Positions 1 through 8,498 are shown, numbered from the stretch's first letter. The stretch is 47,739 nt of DNA from UMGS1696 sp964457685 (GCA_964457685.1 CAYWFS010000010.1:1-47739); one strand, 5' to 3'. The notes: a model not told the origin generated them from the letters alone. A program made the numbers and translations.

Positions 1-36
1 AAAGAGTTTGGGTACATATCGGTCGAGGGATTATTT

Positions 37-948
37 TTATTTACGGATTTTTTCTATCAGCTCAAGCTTTCTTCGTGAGGAGCTGTATGCAAGACGTATG
101 TCTCCGAGGGTTTCGGCACAGCTTTCGAGGTCACATAGCACCTTGTACTGCATATAGTAGGGCAAAGAAGGGGAAAGTGAAAGCTCGCGTAGTTTCTTTT
201 GAGCTTCGAGAGTGTGTTCCTCCGCTGTCAGAGCAAGAGCAGATAGGTGTTTGTCGTAGAATGAGCCTTTGACAAACGTAAACACGGGCTTTTCTCCGTT
301 TTTTATCTGTTTCAGTGAGATGAAATATTCCACAATTACGGACGGAACATATTCGCATATGCTTGAGGTTGACGATATTGCATCGGGAATATTTTCTCCC
401 GTGGATGAGGCGATAAGCTCACGGTAGAATGCCGCCGCTTTAGCAATGGAATCACCGCAATATATTGAGCGTGCGGAGTAGCTTACAGCCATGTCAAGGT
501 CGCCGAGTGCGTTTTTCATATCAAACTCCTCCGCTGACGCTATTGCCGTCATCATGTACGAAGAAGCAAGTATCATTGCTATCTCATCGTCTGCGGCAGA
601 AGCGGAAAGAGTGGCACATATTTCCTGACATTCCCTGTATTTTTTGAGCTTGAATTTTTCCTTTAGCTTTTCAATGACCGTGAGCTTTAAAAATCTGCTT
701 TCATCGGCGGAATTTGACGAAAAGAAATATCCCGCAGGTGTGTCCAACTTGTCCGCAATGTACAGCAGTGTGCGAACAGAGGGAGACGCACTTCCGTTTT
801 CGATGAGACTGAGCATATTTCGTGTTATTTTGTCTCCGGCAAGCTCCTTTTGAGTAATGCCTTCCTTTACACGAAGCTCACGAATCTTTTGACCTATGCG
901 ACTGTCAATATCGTGTGAATCAGTGTTTTTTATCATGCTCCCCACCAT
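37..948 (-). CDS. XRE-family helix-turn-helix regulator with long C-terminal (TPR-like) region
   Basis: The N-terminal ~60 residues form a classic XRE/Cro HTH: IGQKIRELRVKEGITQKELA is followed by ITRNMLSLIENGSASPS and TLLYIADKLD. The remaining ~230 residues are helical and Ala/Leu/Glu-rich without enzymatic motifs. This is the layout of HTH-plus-tetratricopeptide regulators (Rgg/PlcR-like) common in Clostridia, so a DNA-binding regulator, possibly peptide-responsive, is the inferred role. Its 5' end lies inside the end of the DivIVA-like gene. Candidate starts are GTG 957, ATG 948 and ATG 936. None has an ideally spaced ribosome site, and the GGTGGGGAG before ATG 936 is too close, so 948 is a compromise. 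Translation is probably coupled to the upstream gene. The target genes and any ligand cannot be read from the sequence. Confidence 0.85.
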   Translation of the reverse strand: MVGSMIKNTDSHDIDSRIGQKIRELRVKEGITQKELAGDKITRNMLSLIENGSASPSVRTLLYIADKLDTPAGYFFSSNSADESRFLKLTVIEKLKEKFKLKKYRECQEICATLSASAADDEIAMILASSYMMTAIASAEEFDMKNALGDLDMAVSYSARSIYCGDSIAKAAAFYRELIASSTGENIPDAISSTSSICEYVPSVIVEYFISLKQIKNGEKPVFTFVKGSFYDKHLSALALTAEEHTLEAQKKLRELSLSPSLPYYMQYKVLCDLESCAETLGDIRLAYSSSRRKLELIEKIRK

Positions 949-2125
949 GTTCCACACCGTACTTTGAGTCCATATCGGAGAGCTTCTTTGATACCTGTTC
1001 CGTTACGCAGTGACTGTAATAATCTATTCTGTCGCTCATTTCGTCGTTTCTGCTTTGTATCTTCTGCATAAGTGAGTTGATTTCGTAGCTGATTCCCGAG
1101 ATGCCGGTCTCTATCTCACGCATACAGTTTTCTATGTTGGAGTGAAGAGCCGCACTTACAGACGAAAGAAGCTCACTTGCGGTTTCGGACAGTCTTTCTC
1201 TGATGTAAGACGCTTCTTCTTCGGTTTCACTGCGTATTTTCGATACAGCTGTATCACATTCCTTTATTTTCTGTTCGCATTCTTCATCCGCCTGAGCTAA
1301 CATACGAGCCGCATCCTCTTTTGCTTTCTGTATAACTGAGTCTGCGTCACGGTTCGCACTTATCATAATGTCACCAAGACCCGAGCTTATTCTGTCGTAC
1401 ATGGCAACCTTAAAAGCAGGTGAATTTTTGTCGGTCGGGTCACCGAGGTTGTTTATGTCGTATTTTGCGGCAGGAATAAGGTTTTCGATTTCCGTGCGGT
1501 CGGCGGTATCGTCTTCGTCACCCTCGTGGATTTTTTCTCTGACTGCCTTTTCCGTCATGAGTATGCTTATTTTTCTGTCTCTTTCTTCAAGCTCTTTTTT
1601 CAGGCGAACACATTCCTCATCAGGTGCAGCTGTAGCTGTGTTTTTTGCCTGTAAAAGCTCCTCTTTCAGCTTGTCGCATTCTTCACGCAGTAGAATGAGT
1701 TCGTTTTCCTTTTGTTCGCAGGCTTCGGTCGCCTTTGCAAGATTCTTTTCCGCCGTGAATTTTGTGTCGAGTGCGATATTCAGCTCATCTTTTACTCTGT
1801 CACGTTCTGCTGTCAGCTTTTCAATAGATGTCGAGTATTCAGAGCATTTTTCTTCTTCTGATGCAAGACGGTTGTTAAGACTGTCAAGCTGATTACCGCT
1901 CTCGGCAAGCTGTTCCTTTAATTCGTCAAGCTCCTGTTCGTGGGCAAGAGATGCGTCCTCAAGCTCGGTTTTCAAGCTTTCGTTCTCTGCCTTTGTGTCT
2001 TCGAGAGCCTTTTCCAGCTCCTCTATACGGGTCGAATATTTTATGTCGGTGTCCTTGATGTAGTTGTTTACATCATCCTTGTTGTATCCGCCGAGTCCTG
2101 TGCGGAATTTGATTTCTCCGTTCAT
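920..2125 (-). CDS. DivIVA-like coiled-coil protein
   Basis: A 401-residue protein opening with FRTGLGGYNKDDVNNYI, which resembles the membrane-binding N-terminal segment of DivIVA/GpsB proteins (F...xxGYxxxDVxxFI). It is followed by long heptad-patterned coiled coil (about residues 30-185 and 255-380) rich in Glu/Lys, with a short non-coiled linker in the middle. DivIVA proteins bind curved membrane at division sites and recruit partners; that role is inferred here. The start has a clean ribosome site (GGAGG 6 nt before ATG), and a promoter lies at 2159-2187. The 3' end overlaps the XRE regulator gene, so the two are likely co-transcribed. It is much longer than GpsB and differs from canonical DivIVA downstream of the first ~30 residues, so a generic structural coiled-coil protein is the alternative. 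Confidence 0.75.
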   Translation of the reverse strand: MNGEIKFRTGLGGYNKDDVNNYIKDTDIKYSTRIEELEKALEDTKAENESLKTELEDASLAHEQELDELKEQLAESGNQLDSLNNRLASEEEKCSEYSTSIEKLTAERDRVKDELNIALDTKFTAEKNLAKATEACEQKENELILLREECDKLKEELLQAKNTATAAPDEECVRLKKELEERDRKISILMTEKAVREKIHEGDEDDTADRTEIENLIPAAKYDINNLGDPTDKNSPAFKVAMYDRISSGLGDIMISANRDADSVIQKAKEDAARMLAQADEECEQKIKECDTAVSKIRSETEEEASYIRERLSETASELLSSVSAALHSNIENCMREIETGISGISYEINSLMQKIQSRNDEMSDRIDYYSHCVTEQVSKKLSDMDSKYGVEHGGEHDKKH

Positions 2126-2158
2126 GAATGCCTCCGTATCATAAAATTCTGTAGCTTG

Positions 2159-2187
2159 ATTTTATCATATAAATGACTGAAAATCAA
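2159..2187 (-). promoter_or_regulatory. sigma-A promoter of the DivIVA-like/XRE operon
   Basis: Read on the minus strand: TTGATT (2182-2187), a 17-bp spacer, then TAAAAT (2159-2164). It lies about 35 bp upstream of the start codon at 2125. Two mismatches to consensus; placed by eye. Confidence 0.55.
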
Positions 2188-2302
2188 CAACATATGTCAA
2201 AAAAGTAAGAATAATTTACATTTTGTGCGGTCAAAAGCTATCGTAAACGGAATTAGAAAAACAAAAATCCGCATATAATATGAAAAATTGGAAAAATTGA
2301 TA

Positions 2303-2331
2303 TAGACGGAACGAGGCTAATGTGGTATAAT
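2303..2331 (+). promoter_or_regulatory. sigma-A promoter of gltX-glnS
   Basis: TAGACG (2303-2308), a 17-bp spacer, and TATAAT (2326-2331) with an extended -10 TGG just before it. The predicted start of transcription near 2338 leaves a ~35-nt leader before gltX. No T-box (no GGTGGNACC-like segment) fits in this leader. Confidence 0.7.
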
Positions 2332-2372
2332 ATTAATTATGTATATATTTAAGTTTAATAACGGAGTGTAAT

Positions 2373-4058
2373 ATGGATTATAAACATCTTGCAGACCTTC
2401 TTTTTCCCGATGTAACAATGACGGTTGAGGAGGTTGAAGCAAAATATCCTCAGAGAGACCTTCCCGAAGGTGCTAAGGTAACACGTTTTGCACCCAGCCC
2501 CACAGGCTTCGTACATTTCGGCGGTATGTATCAGGCTGTAGTATGCGAAAGACTTGCACATCAGAGCGGCGGTGTTTTCTACCTCAGAATAGAGGATACC
2601 GACAGTCAGAGAGAAGTAAAGGGTGCGGTTGAAGCACTTCTTAACACTCTCAAATATTACGGAGTAAAGTATGACGAGGGTGTTCAGGTAAACGAAGACG
2701 GCAGTATTACCGATAGGGGTAACTACGGTCCGTATAAGCAGAGTCAGAGAGCTGACCTCTATCATGTATTCGCAAAGAAGCTTGTTGAAGAAGGAAAGGC
2801 TTACCCCTGCTTCTCCACAGAGGAAGAGCTTGAAGAAATACACCAGACCGATAAAAAGGCTGAGATAAAGAATACCGACTGGCACGTTGCCGCAGAAGAA
2901 AAGCGTGCAAAGATGCTTGAGGGCAGAAAGTTTACAATGGAAGAGGTTGAAGCTCACCTTAAAGCCGGAGACCCGTTCGTTGTAAGAATACTCGCAGACG
3001 GAGATCCCGAGAAAAAGACCAAGATTACCGACCTTGTTAAGGGTAACCTCGAGGTTCCTGAAAACGATGAGGACTTCGTTCTTCTTAAGTCCGACGGTAT
3101 CCCCACATACCACTTTGCTCATGCGGTTGATGATCACCTCATGAAGACAACACACGTTATAAGAGGTGAGGACTGGCTTCCCAGCTTATCCAAGCATATA
3201 ATGCTTTTCAAGTACCTCGGCTTCAAGATGCCCAAGTACCTCCACACCGCTCAGATTCTTAAAATGGATGAAAACGGCGGTAAGAAGAAGCTTTCAAAGC
3301 GTGATATGGGTGCGAAGATGGATGACTATCGTGAAATGGGCTTCGCTACCGAATGCGTTTGGGAATATCTCCTTACACTTCTCAACTCCAACTTCGAGGA
3401 ATGGCACGCTCAGAACGCAGACAAGAGCTACATGGACTTCCCGTTCAACATGAAGAAGATGTCGGTGTCCGGCTGTCTCTTCGACTATAACAAGCTCCTT
3501 GACGTGTCAAAGAATGTATTCTCCAGAATGACAGCTGACCGTGTATTCGAGCTTGCGGCAGACTGGGCTAACGAATACGACCCCGAGTTCGGTAAGTGCC
3601 TCAGTGCAGACCCCGAATACGCAAAGAAGATATTCTCCATCGGCAGAGGCGGTAAGAAACCCCGTAAGGACTTTGCAACTCTCGCCGAAATCAAACCCTT
3701 TATCGGCTTCTTCTACGATGAATTCTTCAAAATAGAAGATTCTTACCCCGAAAAGTTCGCAAAGGAAGATATAAGAGCCGCTCTCGAAGGCTTCAAGGCT
3801 ACATTCGATATGGCTGACGATATGAACACATGGTTCGGAAAGATTCAGCAGATCGGAGAGGGCATGGGCTATACTTCCGATATGAAGGCTTACAAGGCTT
3901 CTCCCGAAAGCTACAAGGGTAACGTAGGTGACATTTCCATGTTCATTAGAATCGCAGTTACCGGTAAAATGAACTCTCCCGATATGTACGCAGTAATGCA
4001 GATACTCGGACGTGACAGAGTTATCGCGAGAATCGACAATATGCTCGCATCGCTCTAA
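2373..4058 (+). CDS. gltX: glutamyl-tRNA synthetase
   Basis: Attaches glutamate to tRNA-Glu in the cytoplasm (ATP-dependent, class I aaRS). The Rossmann signature is RFAPSPTGFVHFGGMYQA, where HFGG stands for the HIGH motif. YLRIEDTDSQR follows, and the KMSKS loop is KKKLSKRD near residue 310. At 561 aa it is longer than the ~480-aa bacterial type; clostridial GluRS of this length exist. The start is supported by GGAG 9 nt upstream. It is followed after 32 nt by glnS in the same direction with no terminator between, so the two are an operon. Because a dedicated GlnRS is encoded next door, this GluRS may not need to charge tRNA-Gln, but discrimination cannot be judged by eye. Codon choice is strongly biased (CTC, TTC, AAC), as expected for high expression. 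Confidence 0.97.
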   Translation: MDYKHLADLLFPDVTMTVEEVEAKYPQRDLPEGAKVTRFAPSPTGFVHFGGMYQAVVCERLAHQSGGVFYLRIEDTDSQREVKGAVEALLNTLKYYGVKYDEGVQVNEDGSITDRGNYGPYKQSQRADLYHVFAKKLVEEGKAYPCFSTEEELEEIHQTDKKAEIKNTDWHVAAEEKRAKMLEGRKFTMEEVEAHLKAGDPFVVRILADGDPEKKTKITDLVKGNLEVPENDEDFVLLKSDGIPTYHFAHAVDDHLMKTTHVIRGEDWLPSLSKHIMLFKYLGFKMPKYLHTAQILKMDENGGKKKLSKRDMGAKMDDYREMGFATECVWEYLLTLLNSNFEEWHAQNADKSYMDFPFNMKKMSVSGCLFDYNKLLDVSKNVFSRMTADRVFELAADWANEYDPEFGKCLSADPEYAKKIFSIGRGGKKPRKDFATLAEIKPFIGFFYDEFFKIEDSYPEKFAKEDIRAALEGFKATFDMADDMNTWFGKIQQIGEGMGYTSDMKAYKASPESYKGNVGDISMFIRIAVTGKMNSPDMYAVMQILGRDRVIARIDNMLASL

Positions 4059-4090
4059 TTTTAGATTTTATTAATATAAGAGGTTTTAAA

Positions 4091-5737
4091 ATGGCTGAAA
4101 ATTCCTCAAATTTCATATATGATTTTATCGACGAAGACATCGCCGCAGGCAAAACAGAGACCGTACACACACGTTTTCCTCCCGAACCGAACGGCTATCT
4201 CCATATAGGACATTGCAAGGCTCTCATTATCGACTTCGGTACTGCCCGTAAGTATAACGGACTTTGCAACCTCAGAATGGACGATACAAACCCCGCAAAG
4301 GAAGACACCGAATTTGTTGACGCTATCCAGGAAGATATTCACTGGCTTGGCTTCGACTGGGGCGATCGCTTCTTCTACGGCTCCGACTACTTTGAAAAGA
4401 CCTATGAGCTTGCAGAACAGCTTATCAAAAACGGTGACGCATACGTTTGTGAGCTTACACCCGAGCAGTTCAAGGAATACAGAGGTGACCTTACACATCC
4501 CGCAATCTCTCCTTTCCGTGACAGACCTGCCGAAGAAAGCCTTGACCTTTTCCGCAGAATGAGAGCGGGAGAATTCCCCGAGGGTAAGTATACTCTCCGT
4601 GCAAAAATCGACCTCAACTCCGGTAACTTCAATATGCGTGACCCCGTTATCTACAGGATCCGCTATATCGAACACCACAGACAGGGTACAAAATGGTGTA
4701 TCTTCCCGATGTACGACTTCGCACACCCCATCCAGGACGCTCTCGAAGGCATTACACACAGCTTATGCTCCCTTGAATATGAAGACCACAGACCGCTTTA
4801 TAACTGGGTAATCGAGCATACAGACGTTCCCTCAAAGCCGAGACAGATAGAGTTCGCACGTCTCAACATAACAAATACCGTTCTTTCAAAGAGATACCTC
4901 CGCTACCTCGTTGAAAATAACATCGTTGACGGCTGGGACGACCCGAGAATGCCTACTCTCTGCGGTCTCAGAAGACGTGGTTATACCGCCTCCTCCATAC
5001 TCGACTTTATCGGTCGTATCGGAGTTTCCAAGGCAAATTCCATGGTAAATATCGAGCTTCTCGAACACTGCGTAAGAGAGGAGCTTAACAACACCGCACA
5101 GCGTAGAATCGGTATTCTCAAGCCCGTTAAGGTAGTTATCGACAACTATCCCGAGGACAAGGTTGAATATTTCGATATGCCGAACAACCCGAACGACCCC
5201 GAAGCAGGTACAAGAAAGGTTCCGTTCACTCGTGAAGTATTCATTGACTCCGACGACTTTGCACTTGTTCCTCCGCCGAAGTTCTTCAGACTCAAGCCGG
5301 ACGGAGAAGTTCGTCTCATGGGTTCATATATCATAAAGTGCGGCGAAATAATCACAAACGAAGACGGCTCAGTTAAGGAAATTCATGCTACAGCCGACCT
5401 CGTAACAGGCACAGACGCTCCCACCGACAGAAAGGTAAAGGGAACTATCCATTGGCTCAGTGCAAAGTATGCCGAGGATACTACCGTTATGATGTACGAC
5501 CGTCTCTTCACCGAAGAAAACATGAACGACCTTCCCGAAGGCAAGAGCTATATCGACTTCCTCAATCCCGAATCCGCAGTTAAGGTTGAGAACGCAAAGA
5601 TAGAGCCTGCACTCGCTGAAGCAAAGCCGGGAGACAAGTTCCAGTTCGTAAGAATCGGATACTTCTCCAAGGATACAAAGAACGAAAACACCTTCAACCG
5701 TGTTGTATCCCTCAAAGGCAGCTACAAACCCCAGTAA
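4091..5737 (+). CDS. glnS: glutaminyl-tRNA synthetase
   Basis: Directly charges tRNA-Gln with glutamine. The 548-aa protein shows the GlnRS form of the class I signature, RFPPEPNGYLHIGHCKA (HIGH intact). It also shows LRMDDTNPAKE and IQEDIHWLGFDWG in the active site, and VLSKRYL as the KMSKS-type loop near residue 265. The C-terminal half contains the two beta-barrel anticodon-binding domains typical of GlnRS. The start at ATG 4091 follows GAGG by 7 nt. It shares the promoter of gltX and ends at a strong bidirectional terminator. Many Gram-positives lack GlnRS and use GatCAB transamidation; its presence fits the clostridial lineages that acquired it by transfer (established knowledge). Confidence 0.97.
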   Translation: MAENSSNFIYDFIDEDIAAGKTETVHTRFPPEPNGYLHIGHCKALIIDFGTARKYNGLCNLRMDDTNPAKEDTEFVDAIQEDIHWLGFDWGDRFFYGSDYFEKTYELAEQLIKNGDAYVCELTPEQFKEYRGDLTHPAISPFRDRPAEESLDLFRRMRAGEFPEGKYTLRAKIDLNSGNFNMRDPVIYRIRYIEHHRQGTKWCIFPMYDFAHPIQDALEGITHSLCSLEYEDHRPLYNWVIEHTDVPSKPRQIEFARLNITNTVLSKRYLRYLVENNIVDGWDDPRMPTLCGLRRRGYTASSILDFIGRIGVSKANSMVNIELLEHCVREELNNTAQRRIGILKPVKVVIDNYPEDKVEYFDMPNNPNDPEAGTRKVPFTREVFIDSDDFALVPPPKFFRLKPDGEVRLMGSYIIKCGEIITNEDGSVKEIHATADLVTGTDAPTDRKVKGTIHWLSAKYAEDTTVMMYDRLFTEENMNDLPEGKSYIDFLNPESAVKVENAKIEPALAEAKPGDKFQFVRIGYFSKDTKNENTFNRVVSLKGSYKPQ

Positions 5738-5746
5738 GTGAAATAA

Positions 5747-5790
5747 AAAAATCCTGTAGGAATTAAATCTTACAGGATTTTTATTTTTCT
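5747..5790. terminator. bidirectional terminator between glnS and the MATE gene
   Basis: A perfect 12-bp stem AAAAATCCTGTA / TACAGGATTTTT (5747-5758 and 5771-5782) with a 12-nt loop and T tracts on both strands. It sits between two convergent genes and can end both transcripts. Confidence 0.9.
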
Positions 5791-7157
5791 CAGTTTATGC
5801 TTTCGTGTGTCGCTTTCTTTTTCAGAGAGTGCAGCTTAACGAAATAGAATATTGTATGTGCTATTGTGGTAACTATCCACGAAATCGGATAGGAGATGTA
5901 AAGAGTAAACAGTGTCGGATTTGCGGCAAATACAGTGGAAATCCAAACGATTCTGAGCAAACATGAACCGATAAGTGCGTTTATCATGGGTATGAACGAC
6001 ATTCCCATTCCACGCTGACCGCCTACCATTACCTCCATGATACCGCAGAGGAAGTAGGGAAGTGCAATATAGCTCATACGAATGATACCGTAGGGAATAG
6101 CATCGGGGTCGTTCGGGAGATATATCGAAAGAAGCGGCTCGCCGAGACAGTATGTTGTAACACCGAACGCAAGACCGACTATAGTAACAAGTGCCAGACA
6201 TATGCCCTGAACGTGATTTATTCTGTCGTATCTTTTCGCACCGACATTCTGACCGACAAATGTGAGAGAAGCCTGATATACGGAGTTCATTGCGGTGTAG
6301 GTGAAGCCCTCAAGACTTCCTGCGGCTCCGTTACCTGCCATTACAACAGATCCGAATGAGTTTACCGCAGACTGAATTACTACGTTTGAGAGGGAGAATA
6401 CCGTTCCCTGGAATCCTGCGGGGAGACCGATAAGAAGCATTTTCTTCAGCTTGTCGGGGTATATCTTCATGTTTTTCGGTACGAATTTAACGCAGTCCTC
6501 CGATTTCATCATGCAGATTATTACAAGTATCGCAGAAAGTATCTGTGAAGATATGGTGGCGATTGCAACACCGGCAACACCCATGTGGAAGATTATAACC
6601 AAAATAAGGTTCAGTACGACATTGACAAGACCGGACACGGTAAGGAAGTACAGAGGACGCTTTGTGTCTCCTACAGAACGAAGTATCGATGCACCGAAGT
6701 TATATGCCATGTTTGCGGGAGTGCCGAGAAAATATATCATAAGATATTCTGTCGAAAGGGGTAGAACTTCATCGGGGCTTCCCATCCAAATAAGGAACTG
6801 TCTCGAGAAGATAACACCTATCGCACCTACGATAATTCCGCCGACAATGCTTATGAGGTACGAGGTATGTACGGTTTTTCTTACTCCGTTGTAGTCCTTT
6901 GCACCGTAGTCCTGAGCCACTACAACCGCCGCACCTACGGAAAGTCCCATAAATGCGTTAACGATAAGGTTAATAAGGGCACCGACAGAGCTTACCGCCG
7001 CAAGAGCATCCTTGCCGTCAAAGTGACCGACTACAATACTGTCTGCGGCATTGTAAAGAAGCTGTAAGATACCTGTTAGCATAAGAGGAATTATGAATTT
7101 GATAATAGATTTCACAAGTCCTATATCAAATTTTTTGTTCTCAGCGGTACTGTTCAT
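5790..7157 (-). CDS. MATE-family multidrug/metabolite efflux transporter
   Basis: A 455-aa polytopic membrane protein with about 12 hydrophobic segments and the MATE two-repeat pattern. The N-terminal repeat starts IIKFIIPLMLTGILQLLYNAADSIVVGHFDGKDALAAVSS and the second begins around GLPAGFQGTVFSLSNVVIQSAVNSFGS. MATE proteins export organic cations or metabolites by Na+ or H+ antiport; the substrate is not readable. The start at ATG 7157 is chosen because AGGTG lies 6 nt upstream; an upstream in-frame codon at 7190 lies closer to the promoter and lacks a ribosome site. It has its own promoter (7211-7239) and ends at the shared terminator. It diverges from the deformylase gene, and no local regulator suggests an inducer. 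Confidence 0.93.
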   Translation of the reverse strand: MNSTAENKKFDIGLVKSIIKFIIPLMLTGILQLLYNAADSIVVGHFDGKDALAAVSSVGALINLIVNAFMGLSVGAAVVVAQDYGAKDYNGVRKTVHTSYLISIVGGIIVGAIGVIFSRQFLIWMGSPDEVLPLSTEYLMIYFLGTPANMAYNFGASILRSVGDTKRPLYFLTVSGLVNVVLNLILVIIFHMGVAGVAIATISSQILSAILVIICMMKSEDCVKFVPKNMKIYPDKLKKMLLIGLPAGFQGTVFSLSNVVIQSAVNSFGSVVMAGNGAAGSLEGFTYTAMNSVYQASLTFVGQNVGAKRYDRINHVQGICLALVTIVGLAFGVTTYCLGEPLLSIYLPNDPDAIPYGIIRMSYIALPYFLCGIMEVMVGGQRGMGMSFIPMINALIGSCLLRIVWISTVFAANPTLFTLYISYPISWIVTTIAHTIFYFVKLHSLKKKATHESIN

Positions 7158-7210
7158 TGATTTCACCTGCCTGATATAAATATGATACAATTGCGAAACA
7201 ACGCTGTATA

Positions 7211-7239
7211 ATTATAACATTGTATTGTCGAAAAAACAA
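7211..7239 (-). promoter_or_regulatory. sigma-A promoter of the MATE gene
   Basis: On the minus strand TTGTTT (7234-7239), 17-bp spacer, TATAAT (7211-7216), about 54 bp before the chosen start codon. Confidence 0.6.
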
Positions 7240-7321
7240 TAGCAATAAAGACAAATTTTATATATATAAACAGTTATTATGTTGAGTATTAGACTGAAAA
7301 GAAATATATGGGGTGCATTAC

Positions 7322-7350
7322 TTGAATTTTGTGGAGGTTTATGGTAAACT
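7322..7350 (+). promoter_or_regulatory. sigma-A promoter of the deformylase gene
   Basis: TTGAAT (7322-7327), 17-bp spacer, TAAACT (7345-7350) with TGG immediately upstream as an extended -10. A ribosome site GAGGTG follows at 7370-7375. Confidence 0.6.
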
Positions 7351-7379
7351 TATCTAAAAATATGATTTTGAGGTGACAA

Positions 7380-7805
7380 ATGGTAAAGGAACTTATGCAC
7401 GACCCAATCTTCCTCTCAGGAGTTTCAGAGGACGCTACACTTGAAGATATACAGGACGCTCAGAATCTACTCGATACTCTTGTTTATCACAAAGAGGAAT
7501 GCGTGGGTATGGCAGGAAATATGATAGGTGTGAGAAAAAGAATAATTGCATTTCTTGACGAGAGCGGAAAAAATTCCGTGTACACAGTAATGCTTAATCC
7601 CGAGATAATAAAAAAGGACGGAGCTTACGATACCGAGGAGGGCTGTCTCTCACTTCTCGGCGGAGTCAGAAAATGCAAAAGATACAAGAGCATAAAGGTG
7701 AAGTGTCTGACCCTCGACGGAAAGATAAAAATAAAAACCTACAGCGGATGGACTGCACAGATAATCCAGCACGAGGTAGACCACTGTAACGGTGTTCTGA
7801 TATAA
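7380..7805 (+). CDS. def: peptide deformylase (variant motif I)
   Basis: Removes the formyl group from nascent N-terminal fMet using a metal ion. The three PDF motifs are all present in a 141-aa protein. Motif I is GMAGNMIG (residues 43-50), motif II is EEGCLS (86-91, metal-ligand Cys89) and motif III is QHEVDH (130-135, His131 and His135 as ligands with Glu132 as the catalytic acid/base). Motif I of canonical enzymes is GxGLAAPQxG; here the catalytic-site Gln position reads Met. Similar short clostridial proteins with an AxNMIG motif are known within the family, but whether they deformylate efficiently is unclear to me. The start follows GAGGTG by 4 nt. The gene is monocistronic and ends at a shared terminator. 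No fmt gene is adjacent, unlike the usual def-fmt arrangement. Confidence 0.88.
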   Translation: MVKELMHDPIFLSGVSEDATLEDIQDAQNLLDTLVYHKEECVGMAGNMIGVRKRIIAFLDESGKNSVYTVMLNPEIIKKDGAYDTEEGCLSLLGGVRKCKRYKSIKVKCLTLDGKIKIKTYSGWTAQIIQHEVDHCNGVLI

Positions 7806-7806
7806 C

Positions 7807-7847
7807 AAAAAAACAGGTCGATTATATTAACCGATCTGTTTTTGTTT
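7807..7847. terminator. bidirectional terminator between def and the Cys-rich gene
   Basis: A stem AAACAGGTCG / CGATCTGTTT with one G-U pair, flanked by A and T runs (arms around 7809-7820 and 7832-7843), placed between convergent genes. Confidence 0.8.
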
Positions 7848-7859
7848 TTGCTTTAAGTA

Positions 7860-8420
7860 TTACTCAGCGATGTTGTTTTCTTCGCAAGTGCAGTCGCATT
7901 CCTCTGTGCAGCATTCTTCGTCTGCTTCTTCGGTAGCTTCACATTCGCAGCATTCTTCGTTTTCGGTGTCTTCACAGCCGCAGTCACATACAACGCCTTC
8001 CTCGCAGCAGCAGTCGTCATCGCATTCACAGCAATCGTCACAGCAGCATTCGGGTTCGGGCTTTTCAATCTTCGCACCGCAGTGAGAGCAGAATGCGGAT
8101 TCGTCGGAAACTTCATTGCCGCAGTTTACACAAACGATAACCTTCTTGAGCTTGGAAATTTCCTTCTTTGTAGCTTCAATATCGGACTTGATTTTGTCAG
8201 CCTTCATGATAAGGGAAGCAATGTCGGAGGTGTGGTCTGCACCGGTACACTGAGCTTCGTAGAACATGAAGCCGATTTCTTCAAATACGCTGGAAAGCTT
8301 AGCTTCGTTTGTCTTTACGTTGATGTTGAGCTTTGCAATGCTTGTAAGCTCTTCGGTCTTCTTTACTGCTTTATTGGCAACATCGGATGCACCACGCTTG
8401 AATTCTTCAAAAAATGACAT
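7860..8420 (-). CDS. zinc-ribbon protein with a Cys/Asp/Glu-rich C-terminal tail
   Basis: A 186-residue protein of unknown function. Residues 1-93 are helical with coiled-coil character (FEEFKRGASDVANKAVKKTEEL...), like many clostridial zinc-ribbon proteins. Residues 97-114 form a zinc ribbon, CVNCG and CSHCG. The last 66 residues (121-186) hold 20 Cys in mostly CC, CCC and CxC patterns among Asp and Glu, with hardly any hydrophobic residue. Such a tail could bind several soft metal ions, metallothionein-like, or sit disulfide-linked; this is inference from composition. The start at ATG 8420 is supported by AAAGGA upstream and by the promoter at 8470-8498, which overlaps the alternative longer start. 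It is monocistronic. It has no signal peptide, so it is likely cytoplasmic and reduced. Confidence 0.85.
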   Translation of the reverse strand: MSFFEEFKRGASDVANKAVKKTEELTSIAKLNINVKTNEAKLSSVFEEIGFMFYEAQCTGADHTSDIASLIMKADKIKSDIEATKKEISKLKKVIVCVNCGNEVSDESAFCSHCGAKIEKPEPECCCDDCCECDDDCCCEEGVVCDCGCEDTENEECCECEATEEADEECCTEECDCTCEENNIAE

Positions 8421-8469
8421 TTGTTGTATCCTTTCAGATATAAAAAATTTTGTTTTCTTTCGTGATTCT

Positions 8470-8498
8470 ATTATACACCAATTTATTCCCAAAGTCAA
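8470..8498 (-). promoter_or_regulatory. sigma-A promoter of the Cys-rich gene
   Basis: On the minus strand TTGACT (8493-8498), 17-bp spacer, TATAAT (8470-8475). It is near consensus and fixes the gene start downstream at 8420. Confidence 0.75.

Noticed and set aside
2126..2372. T-box leader for gltX-glnS
   Set aside because: No GGTGGNACC-like segment, specifier stem or terminator is found, and the promoter leaves only ~35 nt of leader.
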